From Chromera velia (taxonomy: Eukaryota; Sar; Chromeraceae), in NCBI GenBank assembly GCA_018398765.1, contig JAHBMJ010004726.1, forward strand, positions 5,666 to 69,665: DNA of 64,000 nt, given 5' to 3'. The position numbers and the translations under genes were made by a program. The notes beneath the pieces were generated by a model, which saw only the letters and a list, made by a program, of their open reading frames with translations, made no database searches and was not told the DNA's origin. Of this stretch, positions 1 to 11,200 are shown one piece after another; within the stretch, counting starts at the first letter, position 1, and each line of letters opens with the position of its first letter.

Positions 1-187
1 GGGGGGGGGAGAGAGAGAGGGAGAGAGGGACCAACAACAAAAGAAGAAAGACAGGAAGGAAGGAAGGCAAGAAAGGGGAAGGAGGGCTGGATGGATGGAG
101 AGATGGAAGGAGGAAGGCAGCAGGGGGCGGAGATAAGGGGGAACGACGGGAGGAACGATGCCTTCTCAGAAAAGCCCCTGCACCGAC

Positions 188-733
188 CTGCGACCCCCAT
201 CAAGACCAGGTCCAGGTCCCTGCTGGGGGTTCCTACAGAGACTGCCCCCACATGGAACAGGAACAGTGAGGCGAGGAGCCCGAGGAAGCAGTTCCTCTCC
301 TTTTGATTCGACTGCTGTCCTTTGCATCGGCCCTCACCAGTCACCAGTGGTGTCGCCGAGAACGCCATCAAAAGCAGCCAGGCGAACCAGACGAGGGACG
401 CAAACGCGCTCATCAGCTCAAAGTAATAGGCCGAAAATATGTAAGAGCCAGACACCAAACAGTAGGCAGCCCATTTGAGCGGAACGCCCTGGCGCTGCAA
501 GCAGTGAATTTCAGAGCAAAATGATACCGAAAACAAGGAAGGCATTGTGGGAGTGGGAAAAGAAAGGTCAGACAAGTGAGTGGCTGTGACAAGAAAAAAA
601 TAGGAAACGTGCAAATGAGTCGTTTGAGCGCGAAAAGCAGTCACAGAAGAAGTGGTCATCCTTTACCAACATCCACGCTGGATCCAAACAGACCTGCTCA
701 GCGAAGCACTCCTGCCTGATGTCTGAGGAAACC
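188..733 (-). CDS. Partial multi-pass membrane protein, two exons (runs off left edge)
   Basis: On the minus strand an open stretch 494-188 follows a good acceptor (GCTTGCAG) and encodes about four hydrophobic helices; recognisable pieces are WAAYCLVSGSYIFSAYYFE, SLVWFAWLLLMAFSAT and NCFLGLLASLFLFHVGAV. It ends phase 1 at a GTCGGT donor (187). A plausible preceding exon, 733-694, encodes VSSDIRQECFAEQ after an ATGCAG acceptor, ends at a GTCTGT donor, and joins in phase 0 to the larger exon. There is no ATG in the large exon, so an ATG-based ORF search would miss it. I do not recognise the family. The start is further right and the 3' end lies left of the window. The helix pattern, lack of stops, and splice-phase agreement are what I see; that this is one gene is inference. 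Confidence 0.5.
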
Positions 734-950
734 CTGCATGGATCGAGGAACCAGACGGGAAGATGTTGTTGCAAAAGCTCTGACCGTGAATGAAGAAGGT
801 TAATTCTATCTATGTGTGCGTGAATCAACAGGTATCGCAAATCACTATGCAGGCGATGTAAGTAAATGAAGAAAGAGAAAGAACCATGGGAGGAAGAGCA
901 AAAGCAGAAGCAAAACTCTTAATTTCCCGAGTGAGTGATGCTCATGCACA

Positions 951-989
<39 letters not shown>

Positions 990-1523
990 AAACTGTATTT
1001 GCATGTGACGACAGACTTGGTGGGGTTCATCACTTTTTTCTGCGTCGCTTGAATTTTCGAATGTCCAGATGTACGGTAGAAGAATTCAACTTCAGGAACT
1101 TGGAAGCTGAGAGTGCATGCAGAGGGGGGTGAAGGCACCTTGTTTCACCCAGCAGGCAATACGAATCGGATTCAATATATATATAGACTTGGAAGTCCAG
1201 AAATACAGTGTACTCAGCAAAAGTGCAGAAGAAAAAACATGTGCTTCACTGCGGCAAATGTAGAATCACGTCCGTTCAGATCCGATGGATTGTGGTGGAT
1301 TGTATTGACATGGATTCACTGCAGGCCTTTTCGTGGAACACAGTCGATCTGACAAACCGTTTTGGCTGACCCGATTTTTCCGTGCACGCCTCGTCGATCC
1401 ACGCGTACGCGTGCCGCGCCCACGCTGACCTGCTCTGACGCACGCACGGGGTACGTGTTGAGTGCATCAATCCGAGGGCCACCCCATGCATTCGTCAGAT
1501 CGAAGTTTCGGCGAAATTCATGC

Positions 1524-1556
1524 AACGATCGTCGTCCGACGGTCGACGATCGTCGT
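1524..1556. repeat. Short GC-rich palindrome
   Basis: ACGATCGTCG is followed after about ten bases by its reverse complement CGACGATCGT, with further GTCGTC/GACGAC symmetry around it. It lies in a locally CG-rich stretch (1380-1560) between the left-edge gene and the PPxY protein gene. It could be a dyad protein-binding site or a chance hairpin. Confidence 0.35.
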
Positions 1557-2316
1557 CGGATGTGTCTGACACTGATCAAATCCCCATGCAGAAATTTTTC
1601 TGTGCCTGGAGATTGCTTCCGGCAAGCTTATGGAAAGCTGTGCTTGAAAAGTGCCGAACAACATTTGATGGAGGCGAGCATGCGAAAGAACTCGAAGGGT
1701 GGCAAGGTCAGCCAGACACTTTGAATGGGATTCTGACCCAGTGCCGGATTCAAATTTCAGGGCTCGGCAGGCCAATGCGATCGACCTGAGTTTGAAATGG
1801 CGGCAAACTCTCCAACGGGCTTGCGTGGATCCCGAATCGTATTGTCTGAGGACGAAGCCAAAGGGTCCTCGGGAGGCGGCGAAGCGTGCGACGCATGCAG
1901 CGAAATCAAGGTCAGTCATCTGGTTCTGAAATGCCTTGAATTCACACAGTGCTGCCTTGCCGTACGTGGGCGATTGTCGATCTCACACAGGGAGTTTATA
2001 AATTAGTATCTCTTAGCAAGTGAGTGCAGGTGGAAATGCAGTGGATTAGAGGACCTCATGGAGCTGCCAGCGGTCAGCCACCTGCATAGTTCCTTTGTAT
2101 GGACGGGCACATGTATTTTTTTGTGTTTGAAGAGAGCTCCTTGTGCACACAGAAATCTAGAAGCACCAAACAGGCAGAGTTCTGCAGTCATGGGCTCCTT
2201 GCTGTGCGTGCACAGTAACCCCGACCTATCTACCCGCCCACCCATCCCACGCAAAGAAAGGGGGTAAAGGGGGGTGGAATGCGGCATGCACAAGGGGGGT
2301 AGGTGATTGAGAGAGA

Positions 2317-2371
2317 TGTCAGTCAGTCAGTCAGTCAGTCAGCCAGTCAGTCAGTCAGTCAGTCAGTCAGT

Positions 2372-2402
<31 letters not shown>

Positions 2403-2535
2403 TCAGTCAGTCAGTCAGCCAGCCAGCCAGCCAGCAAGACAGACAGACAGACAGACAGACAGACTCACTCTATGGTTTCTTTTCCTCCTTTTTTTTTTTA
2501 CAGACAGACAGACAGACAGCCAGACGGACAGGTAG
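2317..2535. repeat. (TCAG)n/(CCAG)n and (GACA)n tetranucleotide tract
   Basis: Uninterrupted tetranucleotide repeats: TCAG units with CCAG variants to about 2435, then GACA units to about 2465, a T-run, and more GACA to about 2535. They are open in several frames (SQSVSQ, DRQTDRQ) and generate a false 282-residue reading frame fused to the real membrane protein. The tract begins with GTCAGTCAG, the form used as a splice donor elsewhere in this window. Confidence 0.85.
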
Positions 2536-2569
2536 ACAAACAAACAGACAGAATGACACAGAGAGAGGC

Positions 2570-3151
2570 ATGCCGCCGGACAATCAGCGAAAAAGAGAAA
2601 ACGGACAGCAAACAGTGCCAGGGTCATTCCTGCCTCGCCTGCGTCTCTCTGCAGGTTCTGCCGCCAGACGGCGTCTCAACCAGACTGCGACTATCATTGA
2701 GATTGTCCTGCCCTTCATCATTATTGCAATTGTGGGTATTGTCGTTTTTTGTTTCATCAAGCGGGCGATGAGGAAAAACAACAGTGTCCAGCAGCAAAGG
2801 ATACAAGCGACGAATCAAGAAACAGCATGGCAAAACAACAACCCACAACCGTATCAACAGCCGCAGCCCTACGCCCCCTACCCCCCTACCCCCCAAAATC
2901 CGCAGCCCCAGGGACAGCACATCATCGTCATACAGCACAACAACGATCAGGCCGGTGCGACCGGAACCAATCCCTATGGAGGTGCAACGTATGGGGGGGC
3001 CACATACGGAAACGGCGGCTACCAACCAGGACCGGCAACTCACGAAGCGGCGGCGCACCCAAACCAGGTCCCTACACACAACCAACAGCAGGCGCCGCCA
3101 CCCTCTTACGATGCGCCTCCTCCGGCATACGAAAGTAGAGCTGCAATGTGA
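2570..3151 (+). CDS. Small single-pass membrane protein with PPxY-rich tail
   Basis: From ATG 2570 (MPPDNQRKRENG...) the frame encodes 193 residues: a short basic N-terminus with an NQT sequon, one strong transmembrane helix (IEIVLPFIIIAIVGIVVFCF), a basic stop-transfer (KRAMRKN), then a long cytosolic tail rich in Q, N, P, G and Y. The tail ends in two PPxY-type motifs, PPPSYDAPPPAYES. In other eukaryotes such tails recruit WW-domain proteins, typically Nedd4-type ubiquitin ligases. Alternatively the coding sequence starts at an exon boundary at 2655 after CTCTCTGCAG, with an upstream exon I could not find. The frame is open further upstream only through simple repeats, which I do not count as coding. 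No specific family recognised. Confidence 0.6.
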   Translation: MPPDNQRKRENGQQTVPGSFLPRLRLSAGSAARRRLNQTATIIEIVLPFIIIAIVGIVVFCFIKRAMRKNNSVQQQRIQATNQETAWQNNNPQPYQQPQPYAPYPPTPQNPQPQGQHIIVIQHNNDQAGATGTNPYGGATYGGATYGNGGYQPGPATHEAAAHPNQVPTHNQQQAPPPSYDAPPPAYESRAAM

Positions 3152-3968
3152 CGTGACTCCAAAAAATGTCCGCACGGCCGGTGTGCCGAGGAAGGTGGGG
3201 TAGTACGTCTTCCATGCAGTCCACTGGCAGACACACTTTATAAAACTGCTAGTAAAACTGTTTCTTGCTCACTTTCATCCCAGTTTCAGAGCTTTTTTAT
3301 GCTCAGGCTCTTTCTAGCATGAAGTGTATAAGATACTTTCACCTTTTTGGGACGCTAGTTCAGACTATGACTAGGGCTACCCTACAGGTAGCCAGGATTT
3401 TATAGAATTTTAGGCTAGGATTTTAGCAGATTGTTATGAAATTTTAATTAGCGACTTTCATGGGATTTTAGCTTAGTAGAAAAATTTACTAGCGGACTAT
3501 TATCCTTTTCATGATCGTGAACGCTTTTTAACTCAAAAACGAAAAAAACATTAATTTGAGATTGTAAAATTTGCTAAAATTTTTGCCAAAATCCCATAAA
3601 ATCCGCCAAAAGCCCAGCCAAAATCTTATAACTAAAATATTAGAAAACTTGCTCAAATTTTAAATTCCTGGCTACTAGCTATCCTTCTTCTTGTTTTTAA
3701 GTTAATTGAAAGGCGTTTACGATCACGAAAAGGATGAAAGAGCCTAGCTAAAATTGCATAAAATCCAAGTCCACTAAAATCCTAGCTAAAATCCCATAAA
3801 ATCCTAGCTGAAAATCCTATAAAATCTTAGCTACCCGCAGAGTATATAGCTAGGTATATAAATTAAGCTTTTGCCAACTTACAAATGAGTTGACCAACGG
3901 AACACACTTTATAAAACAATTTGATAATGCGAGTTGGTCAACTGTGGAAGAGCGTCCGATTCTCTGAG
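3152..3968. other. AT-rich convergent spacer
   Basis: The spacer lies between the 3' ends of two convergent genes and is much more AT-rich than its flanks. Most of it is the inverted-repeat element at 3370-3845. I see no coding exon. Confidence 0.7.
3370..3845. mobile_element. Imperfect long inverted-repeat (MITE-like/foldback) element
   Basis: The left arm (about 3375-3540) and right arm (about 3680-3842) are imperfect reverse complements. For example ATCCTTTTCATGATCGTGAA near 3502 pairs with the complement of TTTACGATCACGAAAAGGAT near 3716, and both ends carry GGTAGC-type sequence. Within the arms a short unit of the type CATAAAATCCTAGCTAAAAT is repeated. No transposase is present. The structure fits a non-autonomous foldback or MITE-like element, but I cannot define a target-site duplication with confidence, so the mobile nature is inferred. 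Confidence 0.5.
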
Positions 3969-5786
3969 TCACCCTAGTGAGATGAGACAGACACCACCCA
4001 CACAAACCAACGCGCCGACTGCCGCCCTGACTGACACCCGTTCCCTCTTCATCAGCCAAACGAGCGGAAGGGACCACAGGGGTCCCGTGGAGGTGAGGGT
4101 CAATGTGATGCCCACAGAGATCTGAAATAGCGCATACTGTGAAAGTGCAGGTGAGAGAAAAGTAACCAGAAGAACGCCACAACAAATTTGGATCCACTGC
4201 GAGCGAGACATGGAGCCGTCACACGGAAGACGGTACCATCTCTGATTCGATCTTTCTTCGCTTTTCTTTTCTTTCCCCTCATGCCCTCTGTTGTCGTCTC
4301 CTTCTCCTTTCGAAAGATGAACAGATGCCATCTCCTCTTTGCAAGCCCCGTCTGCTGAAATCAAAACTGCCCCCTCGAGGTCATGGAAGGTTCTGCTGAC
4401 TTGGGGGACTGCCGTCTCTTCACGCTCTTCCTTTCTCACAGGCTTTGCAGGGACTGGAGGCGTCTTTGCGGTAGGAGAATCTGTCTGCAGAGCGATGGGA
4501 CCAACCAACAGTGCAACAGAGCGGCTTGGTTGCAGGTGGAGTGAACTTTTCAAGGCCTCTCCGTCACTTGCGGTTGCTTCTACAGCGTCACCATGCGGTG
4601 CGTCTCTGAATATCTCTCCCTCTTCCCGGTCAGTCTTCTCTCGCTCTGCACCCTCGCGCTGAAGTGCCAAAGACGATACAGGAAGATCTGCGGCAAGAGC
4701 TGGGCAGACAGAAGTTGAATGCTGATCGCCTTGCTGCACACTCGAGTCGTTGGAGACATGTACGTCTCGGAACTGTTGTCTGCCTGGGCACTCGATTGCA
4801 TTCTTTTTTCCCCTCCCAGAAACCCGATGGGATGCAAGACGCAAAAAACGTCTTTGGCTTCCTGCGTCTGCAGCCCCACACCGTTGTTGTCTCTTTCGGT
4901 TCACGCAAAGAGCGCGCTCACAGATGTTGCAGAGGAGCAACAGGACGAGAAGGAAGTACCTGCATGTGCGCGACGGATACGAAAGCAGACCAGGGATTGA
5001 TGACGACACGAATGTTATGCAACATTTGTTTTTCTCTCTTTCTCTCCCTTTTACGCGAAGAGCCCCCGATACATAAAAGCTAGTTGCTCTTGAAAGGGTT
5101 TCTGACAAAAAAAGGCCCAGGGATCTTTGCATTCAGACGGTTGTAAATAGAAAAGTACATCCTTAGAAAGGGCCGCCTCACTCACTCACCCACTCACTCA
5201 CTCACTCACTCACTCACTCCACTCACCCCGCAAACCCGAAGCGGATCGCATTGATGTCCCAAGTTGTCATTCTCTGCCCGAACCTCTTGGTGACCAGAGC
5301 CCCCCCGACGTCGAAGGAGACGTTCACAAGAGAGAGAGCGTATCCCACAGCGGTTTCGGAAGAGAAGACAGAGAGGCAGGGACGAGCGAGGAGACAGCAG
5401 GGGCCCACGGAAAAGGGTTTTTTCTCTCTCCGTTGACCCTCCAAAGGCACCTCTCGGTCCTCGGAGAGGCACGAGGAGGCTCCATGGGGCCTCTGGCTGC
5501 GTGCATGTGAGAGAAGAAAAAAAAGGACATCTGTTGAACAAAATGGAGACCTCAGGGACGGGCCGAAAGGGGAAGAGGAGAGACGAAGACGGAAGGGTCG
5601 AGTCGACAGAAAGGAAGGAAGGAAGGATGGATCTAGAGGGAACGTCAAGGCACGTTGAGGGTGACAGAAGCAGGAAAGAAAAAGAGAAAAGTCATCTCGC
5701 TTCCTCTCTTTCTCTTTCTCTCTCTTTCTTTCTCTCTATCTATCTTTCTTTTTCTCTCTCTTTTTCTCTCTCTTTCTATCCTTCTT

Positions 5787-5849
<63 letters not shown>

Positions 5850-7213
5850 TGTTTCTTTCTTTCCTTTGTTCCTTTCTTTCTTTCTTTCTTTTGTTTCTTT
5901 CTTTCTTTTGTGTCTTTCTTTCCTTTGTTTCTTTCTTTCTTTCTTTCTTTTCTTTCTTTCTTTCTTTCTCTCTCTCTCTCTCTCTTTTTTTTTTTCTCTC
6001 GCTCTCCTTCTCGCTCTCGCTCTGTGTGTGTGTGGGAGAGAGGGAGAGAGGGGGGAGCCGTCGTTTGTCTACTTGCCAACTGTCCATCTTTTCGTCTGCC
6101 TGTCCTCTATCTGCGCATCTGCGTATCATTCAGTCGATTTTCTCTCCTCCTATTTGATAGCCTCCCCCGTCGTGTGACTTTTTCTCCTTCCATCGACTTG
6201 CGTCTCGACATGTCTGTCTGTCTCTTAACTGACTGTCCGTCCGTGCATGTTTCTGTGCGTCTGTATGTCCATCCATCTGGCTGATGTGCTTACCCTCTGT
6301 TTGGTTCAGGATCGTTGGCCGGTTCCGTTTCCGATGTCTTCTCAGCCTCTCCCGCCCCCCTTCCTGCTCCTGCTGCCGCGGAGACTCTAGACGCACCGCC
6401 CTCAAAACCCTCAGCCACCCGGGAATCTGGCTCCGGACTGACAGCACACAGAGAAGAAGCAGGCAAATCCCCTGTGGACCTGTGATAGAGCCCAGACCGA
6501 GCTTTGGTCACAGGTGCTGGGACAGGGTGGGGGGAGGTCAAGTCTGGGTTTGCGTCATCTAATGCTTCCTTCCTTCTGTCTTCTGGAAGATCCACAGCTC
6601 CCCTCTCCTCTGTGTCTGATGGAACACAGACTTCTTTCTTTTTACCTCCCTCCTCAATGTCTTTTTCCATCTCCGGTTCTTTCTCTGCAGCCTCCCTCGG
6701 AAGGTCGCGTGCATCTTTTCCGTCTTCACCCTCTTTCTGACTCTCTTTCTCTTTCCCAATAGAGCCGCCTTCCTCCAACGCCACAGCCAAAATGCCCCCC
6801 ACCGTCACAACCATGCCCAGCCACACAAGCCAGGAGATTCTTTCCTTCAAGAACAACCAGCCCCCCACTGAGGCCCCGAAAGGCTTCAAGGAGTGCATCA
6901 AAATCACACGCCGGGCGCCAATCAACTGAAGCGCCCGGAGCAAGAGAATGTCGCCGATCAGGATACCCACAGTGGAAGACAGAAGGAGCATGCCGACCTC
7001 CATAGTGTTCGGAGACGCCCAGTACGAGCGCACCCCGAAGCCGTAAGTCTGAACGACAATGACCAGTACAAACAGCGAAGAGGCGAGTGAGCTCTTGAAC
7101 ATGTTCAACGCAACCGCACTCGACTTCCAGCCTTTGTCCCAGATCATGAACCCGACTGTGAGTACCAAGGAGGAGGAAAGTGCCGCCAAGATACCCCACA
7201 CACTTTGGGTCAT
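3969..7213 (-). CDS. EamA/DMT-superfamily transporter with long acidic loop
   Basis: Three coding exons on the minus strand. Exon 1 (7213-6294) starts MTQSVWGILAALSSSLVLTV and contains about five helices of the first EamA repeat, including VGILIGDILLLRALQLIGAR and HSLKPFGASVGGWLFLKERI, then a long acidic loop. Exon 2 (about 5390-5227; its 5' edge is unclear) encodes GYALSLVNVSFDVGGALVTK, the start of the second repeat. Exon 3 (4959-3969) continues YFLLVLLLLCNICERAL, a long hydrophilic segment, then the last helices (FQISVGITLTLTSTGPLWSL) and a stop. The exon 2/3 phases agree. The family moves metabolites such as nucleotide sugars, triose phosphates or drugs; the substrate here cannot be read. 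A (CT)n/(CTTT)n tract fills the first intron and a (CTCA)n tract lies just inside the second. Confidence 0.8.
5169..5222. repeat. (CTCA)n microsatellite at intron edge
   Basis: About a dozen CTCA units, read as GTGA on the minus strand, directly abut the GTGAGT donor of the transporter's second intron. The donor is effectively the first unit of the microsatellite. Confidence 0.85.
5696..6046. repeat. Long polypyrimidine (CT/CTTT)n tract in intron
   Basis: Almost pure pyrimidine on the plus strand for roughly 300 bases, ending in (TG)n and a G/A-rich stretch. It lies in intron 1 of the minus-strand transporter. It opens long artificial frames (poly-S/L/F on plus, K/E/R on minus) that are not genes. 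Confidence 0.9.
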
Positions 7214-8234
7214 TTCTCCTGTCTTTTGATGTACACGCAACAAATGAAATTTGAATTCAGGAAAGCAAAATTAAGATACGTCGACAAGACGTACGAATTT
7301 GCTTCACCACGTCGACAAAAGAAGGACTACGATCACACAAGCACCTTGTTTTGGATGAATTAACAAATGTGCGTGTTCACGGCAACCATCGTGGGTCGGC
7401 AAGCGGAAGAGGGTCAACGAACCATAGGTGTGTAACAGACAGAATCACGAAGCTCTTGACTGTACGTGGCCATTTCCAGGCAACACGTTGCACGTGTCCG
7501 GCAGATATTGAAGGGTGCTTTAATTGCATGAGGCAAAGTATGGCAAACTGCGAATTTAAGTAGAGTGATCCACCGCGCTTCAAATTGATGTCGACTATTT
7601 TGTTGCCGTCCACCCCGCCCTATGTGCTTCTTCTTCGGATTTCTTTGGTTGTCTTATTACTTGTCTATTCAGTTGACAATCCAAACAACAGCTTTTTTTT
7701 TAATAACAAATTTTAACAACAGTTAACAACACATGTTTTTCAAAAGAAATGTGCATGATTCGCGAGCGGGAAGCGCGATTGCGGGCCCGTCATGGGGCGG
7801 GCCCGGTTCGTCCTCGGGCCGGTGCGGCATTTTGGCCGTGGGCCCCGACCATGCAGAGGCACTCAACATTTTACGTGACGAAGGTCAGAACTCCAGATTC
7901 GGTTGCAGCGAGAGAGGGGAAGCTTGAGTGGCTTGATGGACGCTTTTCCTCCAATATTCAGCGAAAGTTTCCTTTCTTACATCACTGACCAACCGAGAAA
8001 CGTGCCGATTCGCTGTATGGTTCTGTGAGACAGTGTGTCGAAGGGCTGCAAGGAGCTCGAGAGCTTCCTGTGGTGGTCCGGAGTGTCGGGACCTGTCCAC
8101 AGAAATTGCAGCGCTCAGTCGATCGATACGCCTCTGTTTTCTCTTTTCTGACTAAAATTTCTCGAGTGCGTGCATGCGGCATTGTCGGAAATCAAACATT
8201 TTCTCGTTGTGTTCTCCCTCTGTGCCTTTCCAGC
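7214..8234. promoter_or_regulatory. Head-to-head intergenic region with GGGCCC palindromes
   Basis: This is the roughly 1-kb spacer between divergently transcribed transporter and kinase genes, so it must hold both promoters. A GC-rich patch at 7781-7850 contains GCGGGCCCGT, GCGGGCCCGG, CGGGCCGG and GTGGGCCCCG within 70 bases, in otherwise AT-leaning DNA. Similar patches precede other genes in this window. No TATA box is evident. The promoter role is inferred from position. Confidence 0.45.
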
Positions 8235-11200
8235 ATGGGACTGACCAAGAAGACCGTCCTGTTGCTTCAGATCTTGGTCTCCGTGCTGGTCGGGTGCGTC
8301 TTCTGTCTCTCCGAGAAGCAACACGTCGTTGAAGCAACTGGGGGTCCCCCCACTGCTTTCCGCGAGCTCCCGCAGCATTTTGTGGTCTTAACGACTGACG
8401 GAACTCTGTGGGCTGTGAGGGAGGACGGCAGGTACCTCTGGAACAGGGCCCTGGAGCTTCCACTTGTGTTCTCGGAAGTCAAGACACGGCAAGCGCAGCC
8501 ACAGCAGTCCAGGGGTAGAGGCAGAAAGTCGAAAACTGCCAGGGACAGAAGGGGGGGGAGCATCTCGCTCGATGACCAGGAGGAGGGGTCAGGTGGAGGC
8601 AGTCAGCGGGCTGCAAATCCCCACAATGGAAGGCTGATCCCTTCTTACGATGTCAGTCTGACTGTCATTGTAAGGCACGCTGCTTGTCTTCGGCCGGGCA
8701 GCGACAACATGAATGTATTTGTGAATATTCTTCGTGAGACACACAAAATTGATCGACTTTGTGCTTGAGACAGGGGAGACGGACCCTTTTCTTGTGCGGA
8801 GACGGGACTGTGATTCCCTTGCTTGCCTGACTGAATCCATGGGTCTCGTATGAATGTGATCACAAAGGTGTCTGACCATCCCCTGCTGCAGGGCTACCTG
8901 ATCCATGTGTCAGAGGACGGAGTACCAACGGTCAGTGGTTTGTTCGTGTCTGGCACCTTTCTTTCCTTTCCATTCGACTTCCCCCTTCGGCGGAACGGCG
9001 CACTCAGTGGGCTGCCCGGGTCTGCCAACCCAACCCACTGAACAGAGATGCACCTCATCATCCTTCATTTCAATGCATTGCCTTTGGCTTTTTCGGCCAG
9101 TTCGTCTCACGAGTGGATGTATCCATTTCTTTCTCTTCTTCCATTCTCCCTCTCCCTAAGCTCTCGCCCCTCCTCGGTCAAAGCATGCTTGGATTCTTGA
9201 AGAAAGGAGAAACGAAGGAAGTATCTTCTGTGAACGCAAAGGGATCGAGTGCATGCATTCATGCAGCTGACGAACGTCAACATACGGGATGTGGTCGAAC
9301 AGTCTCCCTTCACCTCTCCTCTCTTCGGGTCTCTCTTCTTCGAGGGGGGCAGGGAGGCGAAGGTCAACGCTGTGGATTTCGACACAGTCAGTCTGTCTGT
9401 CTGTCTCTCTGTTTGTATCATTGATGCCTTATTTTCTTTTCACTGACAGGCTACCTGCAGGACAGAATTGAATGCCTGCAGGAAGGTGAGATTCCATCCA
9501 TCGATAAGATCAGCCGAGAATGAAGGGGCGGTTCGTCATTCATTCATTCATTCATTCATTCATTCATTCATTCATTTCATTCATTCATTCATTCATTCAT
9601 TCATTCATTCATTCATTCATTCATTCATGCAGACTTTCAGATCCAAGGGTCAAATGCCGAGGGATGAGATGCTCTGAAACTGGAGGCCGTGCAGAAGGGC
9701 CGACGTAGACAGACAGACATGGCGTTGCTCCCTTTTTCTCTTTCCCTTTCGTCTTTCTTTCCCTCCCTCTCACTAATACTCCCTCTGCTTTCCCCGTTGG
9801 ATTCGCGCTTTTTGATCTTCTTCTTGAATGCAGGGGGAGTTGATTCGTTCGGGTGACATGGAGCACCGCGATTTTTCTTTTTCTTTTCCTCGAAAGTCTT
9901 CGGGTTCTGGGGGGGAGGGGGAGGAGGGGAGCGAGTTGGAGGACCTGGAGGGTGACGAAGATTTGGAGGAGGAAGAGGAAGAGGATCATGAACTTGAAGA
10001 AGAAGGGATGCCCTTCTGGGTGACGAGACGGCAGGTGCGTGGGCGTCCTCCATTGATTTTCTTTCTGAGTGCATCTTGTGCATCTGTCTCGGGAATGGAG
10101 AAAGAAAACAGACAGGCTGTAGTTGACTTTTTCCCAGATTCTCTTCTTCGAGGTTTTTTGTGTTAGCGAACTCATGATGTATTGGTTTGATTTGGTGCAG
10201 CTCGTCTTCGGCACAACTGACTGGCACATTCGTGCCAAGGGCCTCTCACCCTCCTCCGATGGTGCTGAGTGGGTGTGTGGATGGACGGAAGTTTCTCCCC
10301 TCTCAGACGCAGCAGCTTCCACCGAGCGTCTTCTCTCTCTGGCAGAAAGTCTGCAGGAGCGTGTGAGAATCGATCGGAACCGTCTGGAGGTTCTTCCAGC
10401 CCTCCTGCCAGGAGAGGCCGAGAGTGACTGCGCAATAGACGGGTCTTGTAACCTTCACCTCCATTCTCGGTCTGCTTTTGAGACAGAGATGGAGGGAGAA
10501 GCGAATTCACTCTTGGTGACGGGTGGTGGTGCGAATTTTTCGTTTCCGCATGAAGTTGTGGGGGTGTACGCTGTGATTGAGTCAGGTGCAGGTCAGAGCT
10601 TGGTAGAGACAGCGGGGGACGTTTCTTCTCCCAATGCAATGGGGGAAAGCTACCAAACCCAGTCTGTAATAACGGGCAGCTCATCGCAACCCCAGACCCT
10701 AACCGTGCTTCCCGTAAGCTTCTCTGAACACCCTATTCTTCATGCCAGAGCCGTCCAGCCCTTCCTGCCTCCCTCATCCCCGTTCTCCGGACTGCGAATG
10801 CTGCCTGGCGGCCCCCCCGAGAATCTTCTTCCGCCCCCCGACTCAATCGTCGACGGCTGTCCCTCTGCCTCCTCTGAGGCCTACAGAGGTTCTGCCATCT
10901 CCCCTGTCAGGGGATCCACTTTTCTCACGCCCCCATCGGACAGCCTCCTTGATCCCTCAGTCCACTCATCGCCTGCCGGGGTCCTGGTCCCACAAGATGC
11001 CGGGGTCCTGGACCCCAACAGCATCTCTTTTCCAGACACCCCGACGGTCGACGAGAGGCTTCTCACCTGGGCCCTTGGGAGGAGGGCCGTCGAGCTTCTG
11101 CCGAAACCATCTCAGCAGCCTCCCGCTGCCCAGTCAACACCCGCACTCCCGCCTTCTCATCAGCATCAGCAGCAGCAACAGATAGGCGCGCCTGCTTGGA

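Larger units (their letters stand above)
500..2569. other. Intergenic/unassigned stretch with short simple repeats
   Basis: Apart from the small candidate exon at 694-733 I see no convincing coding exon here. It holds an (AT)n run inside a TGTGTATATA tract (about 950-986), a small GC-rich palindrome near 1524-1556 built on ACGATCGTCG / CGACGATCGT, and a (TCAG)n/(CCAG)n to (GACA)n simple-repeat tract (2317-2465). It probably contains upstream sequence of the flanking genes. Confidence 0.5.

Noticed and set aside
2303-2569. N-terminal extension of the PPxY protein frame through TCAG/GACA repeats
   Set aside because: The sequence is pure tetranucleotide repeat, open in several frames; there is no ATG in this frame before 2570, and the composition is unlike the rest of the protein.
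5501-6284. Long Ser/Leu/Phe-rich plus-strand frames and Lys/Glu/Arg-rich minus-strand frames
   Set aside because: They are read from a (CT)n/(CTTT)n tract inside an intron of the EamA transporter gene.
9104-9230. Possible extra kinase exon starting TTCGTCTCACGAGTGG
   Set aside because: Joining 8892-8930 directly to 9267-9386 keeps phase and gives the expected PERK order (SEDGVPT-LTNVNIRDVVEQSPF); the extra segment only adds unrelated Ser/Leu sequence.
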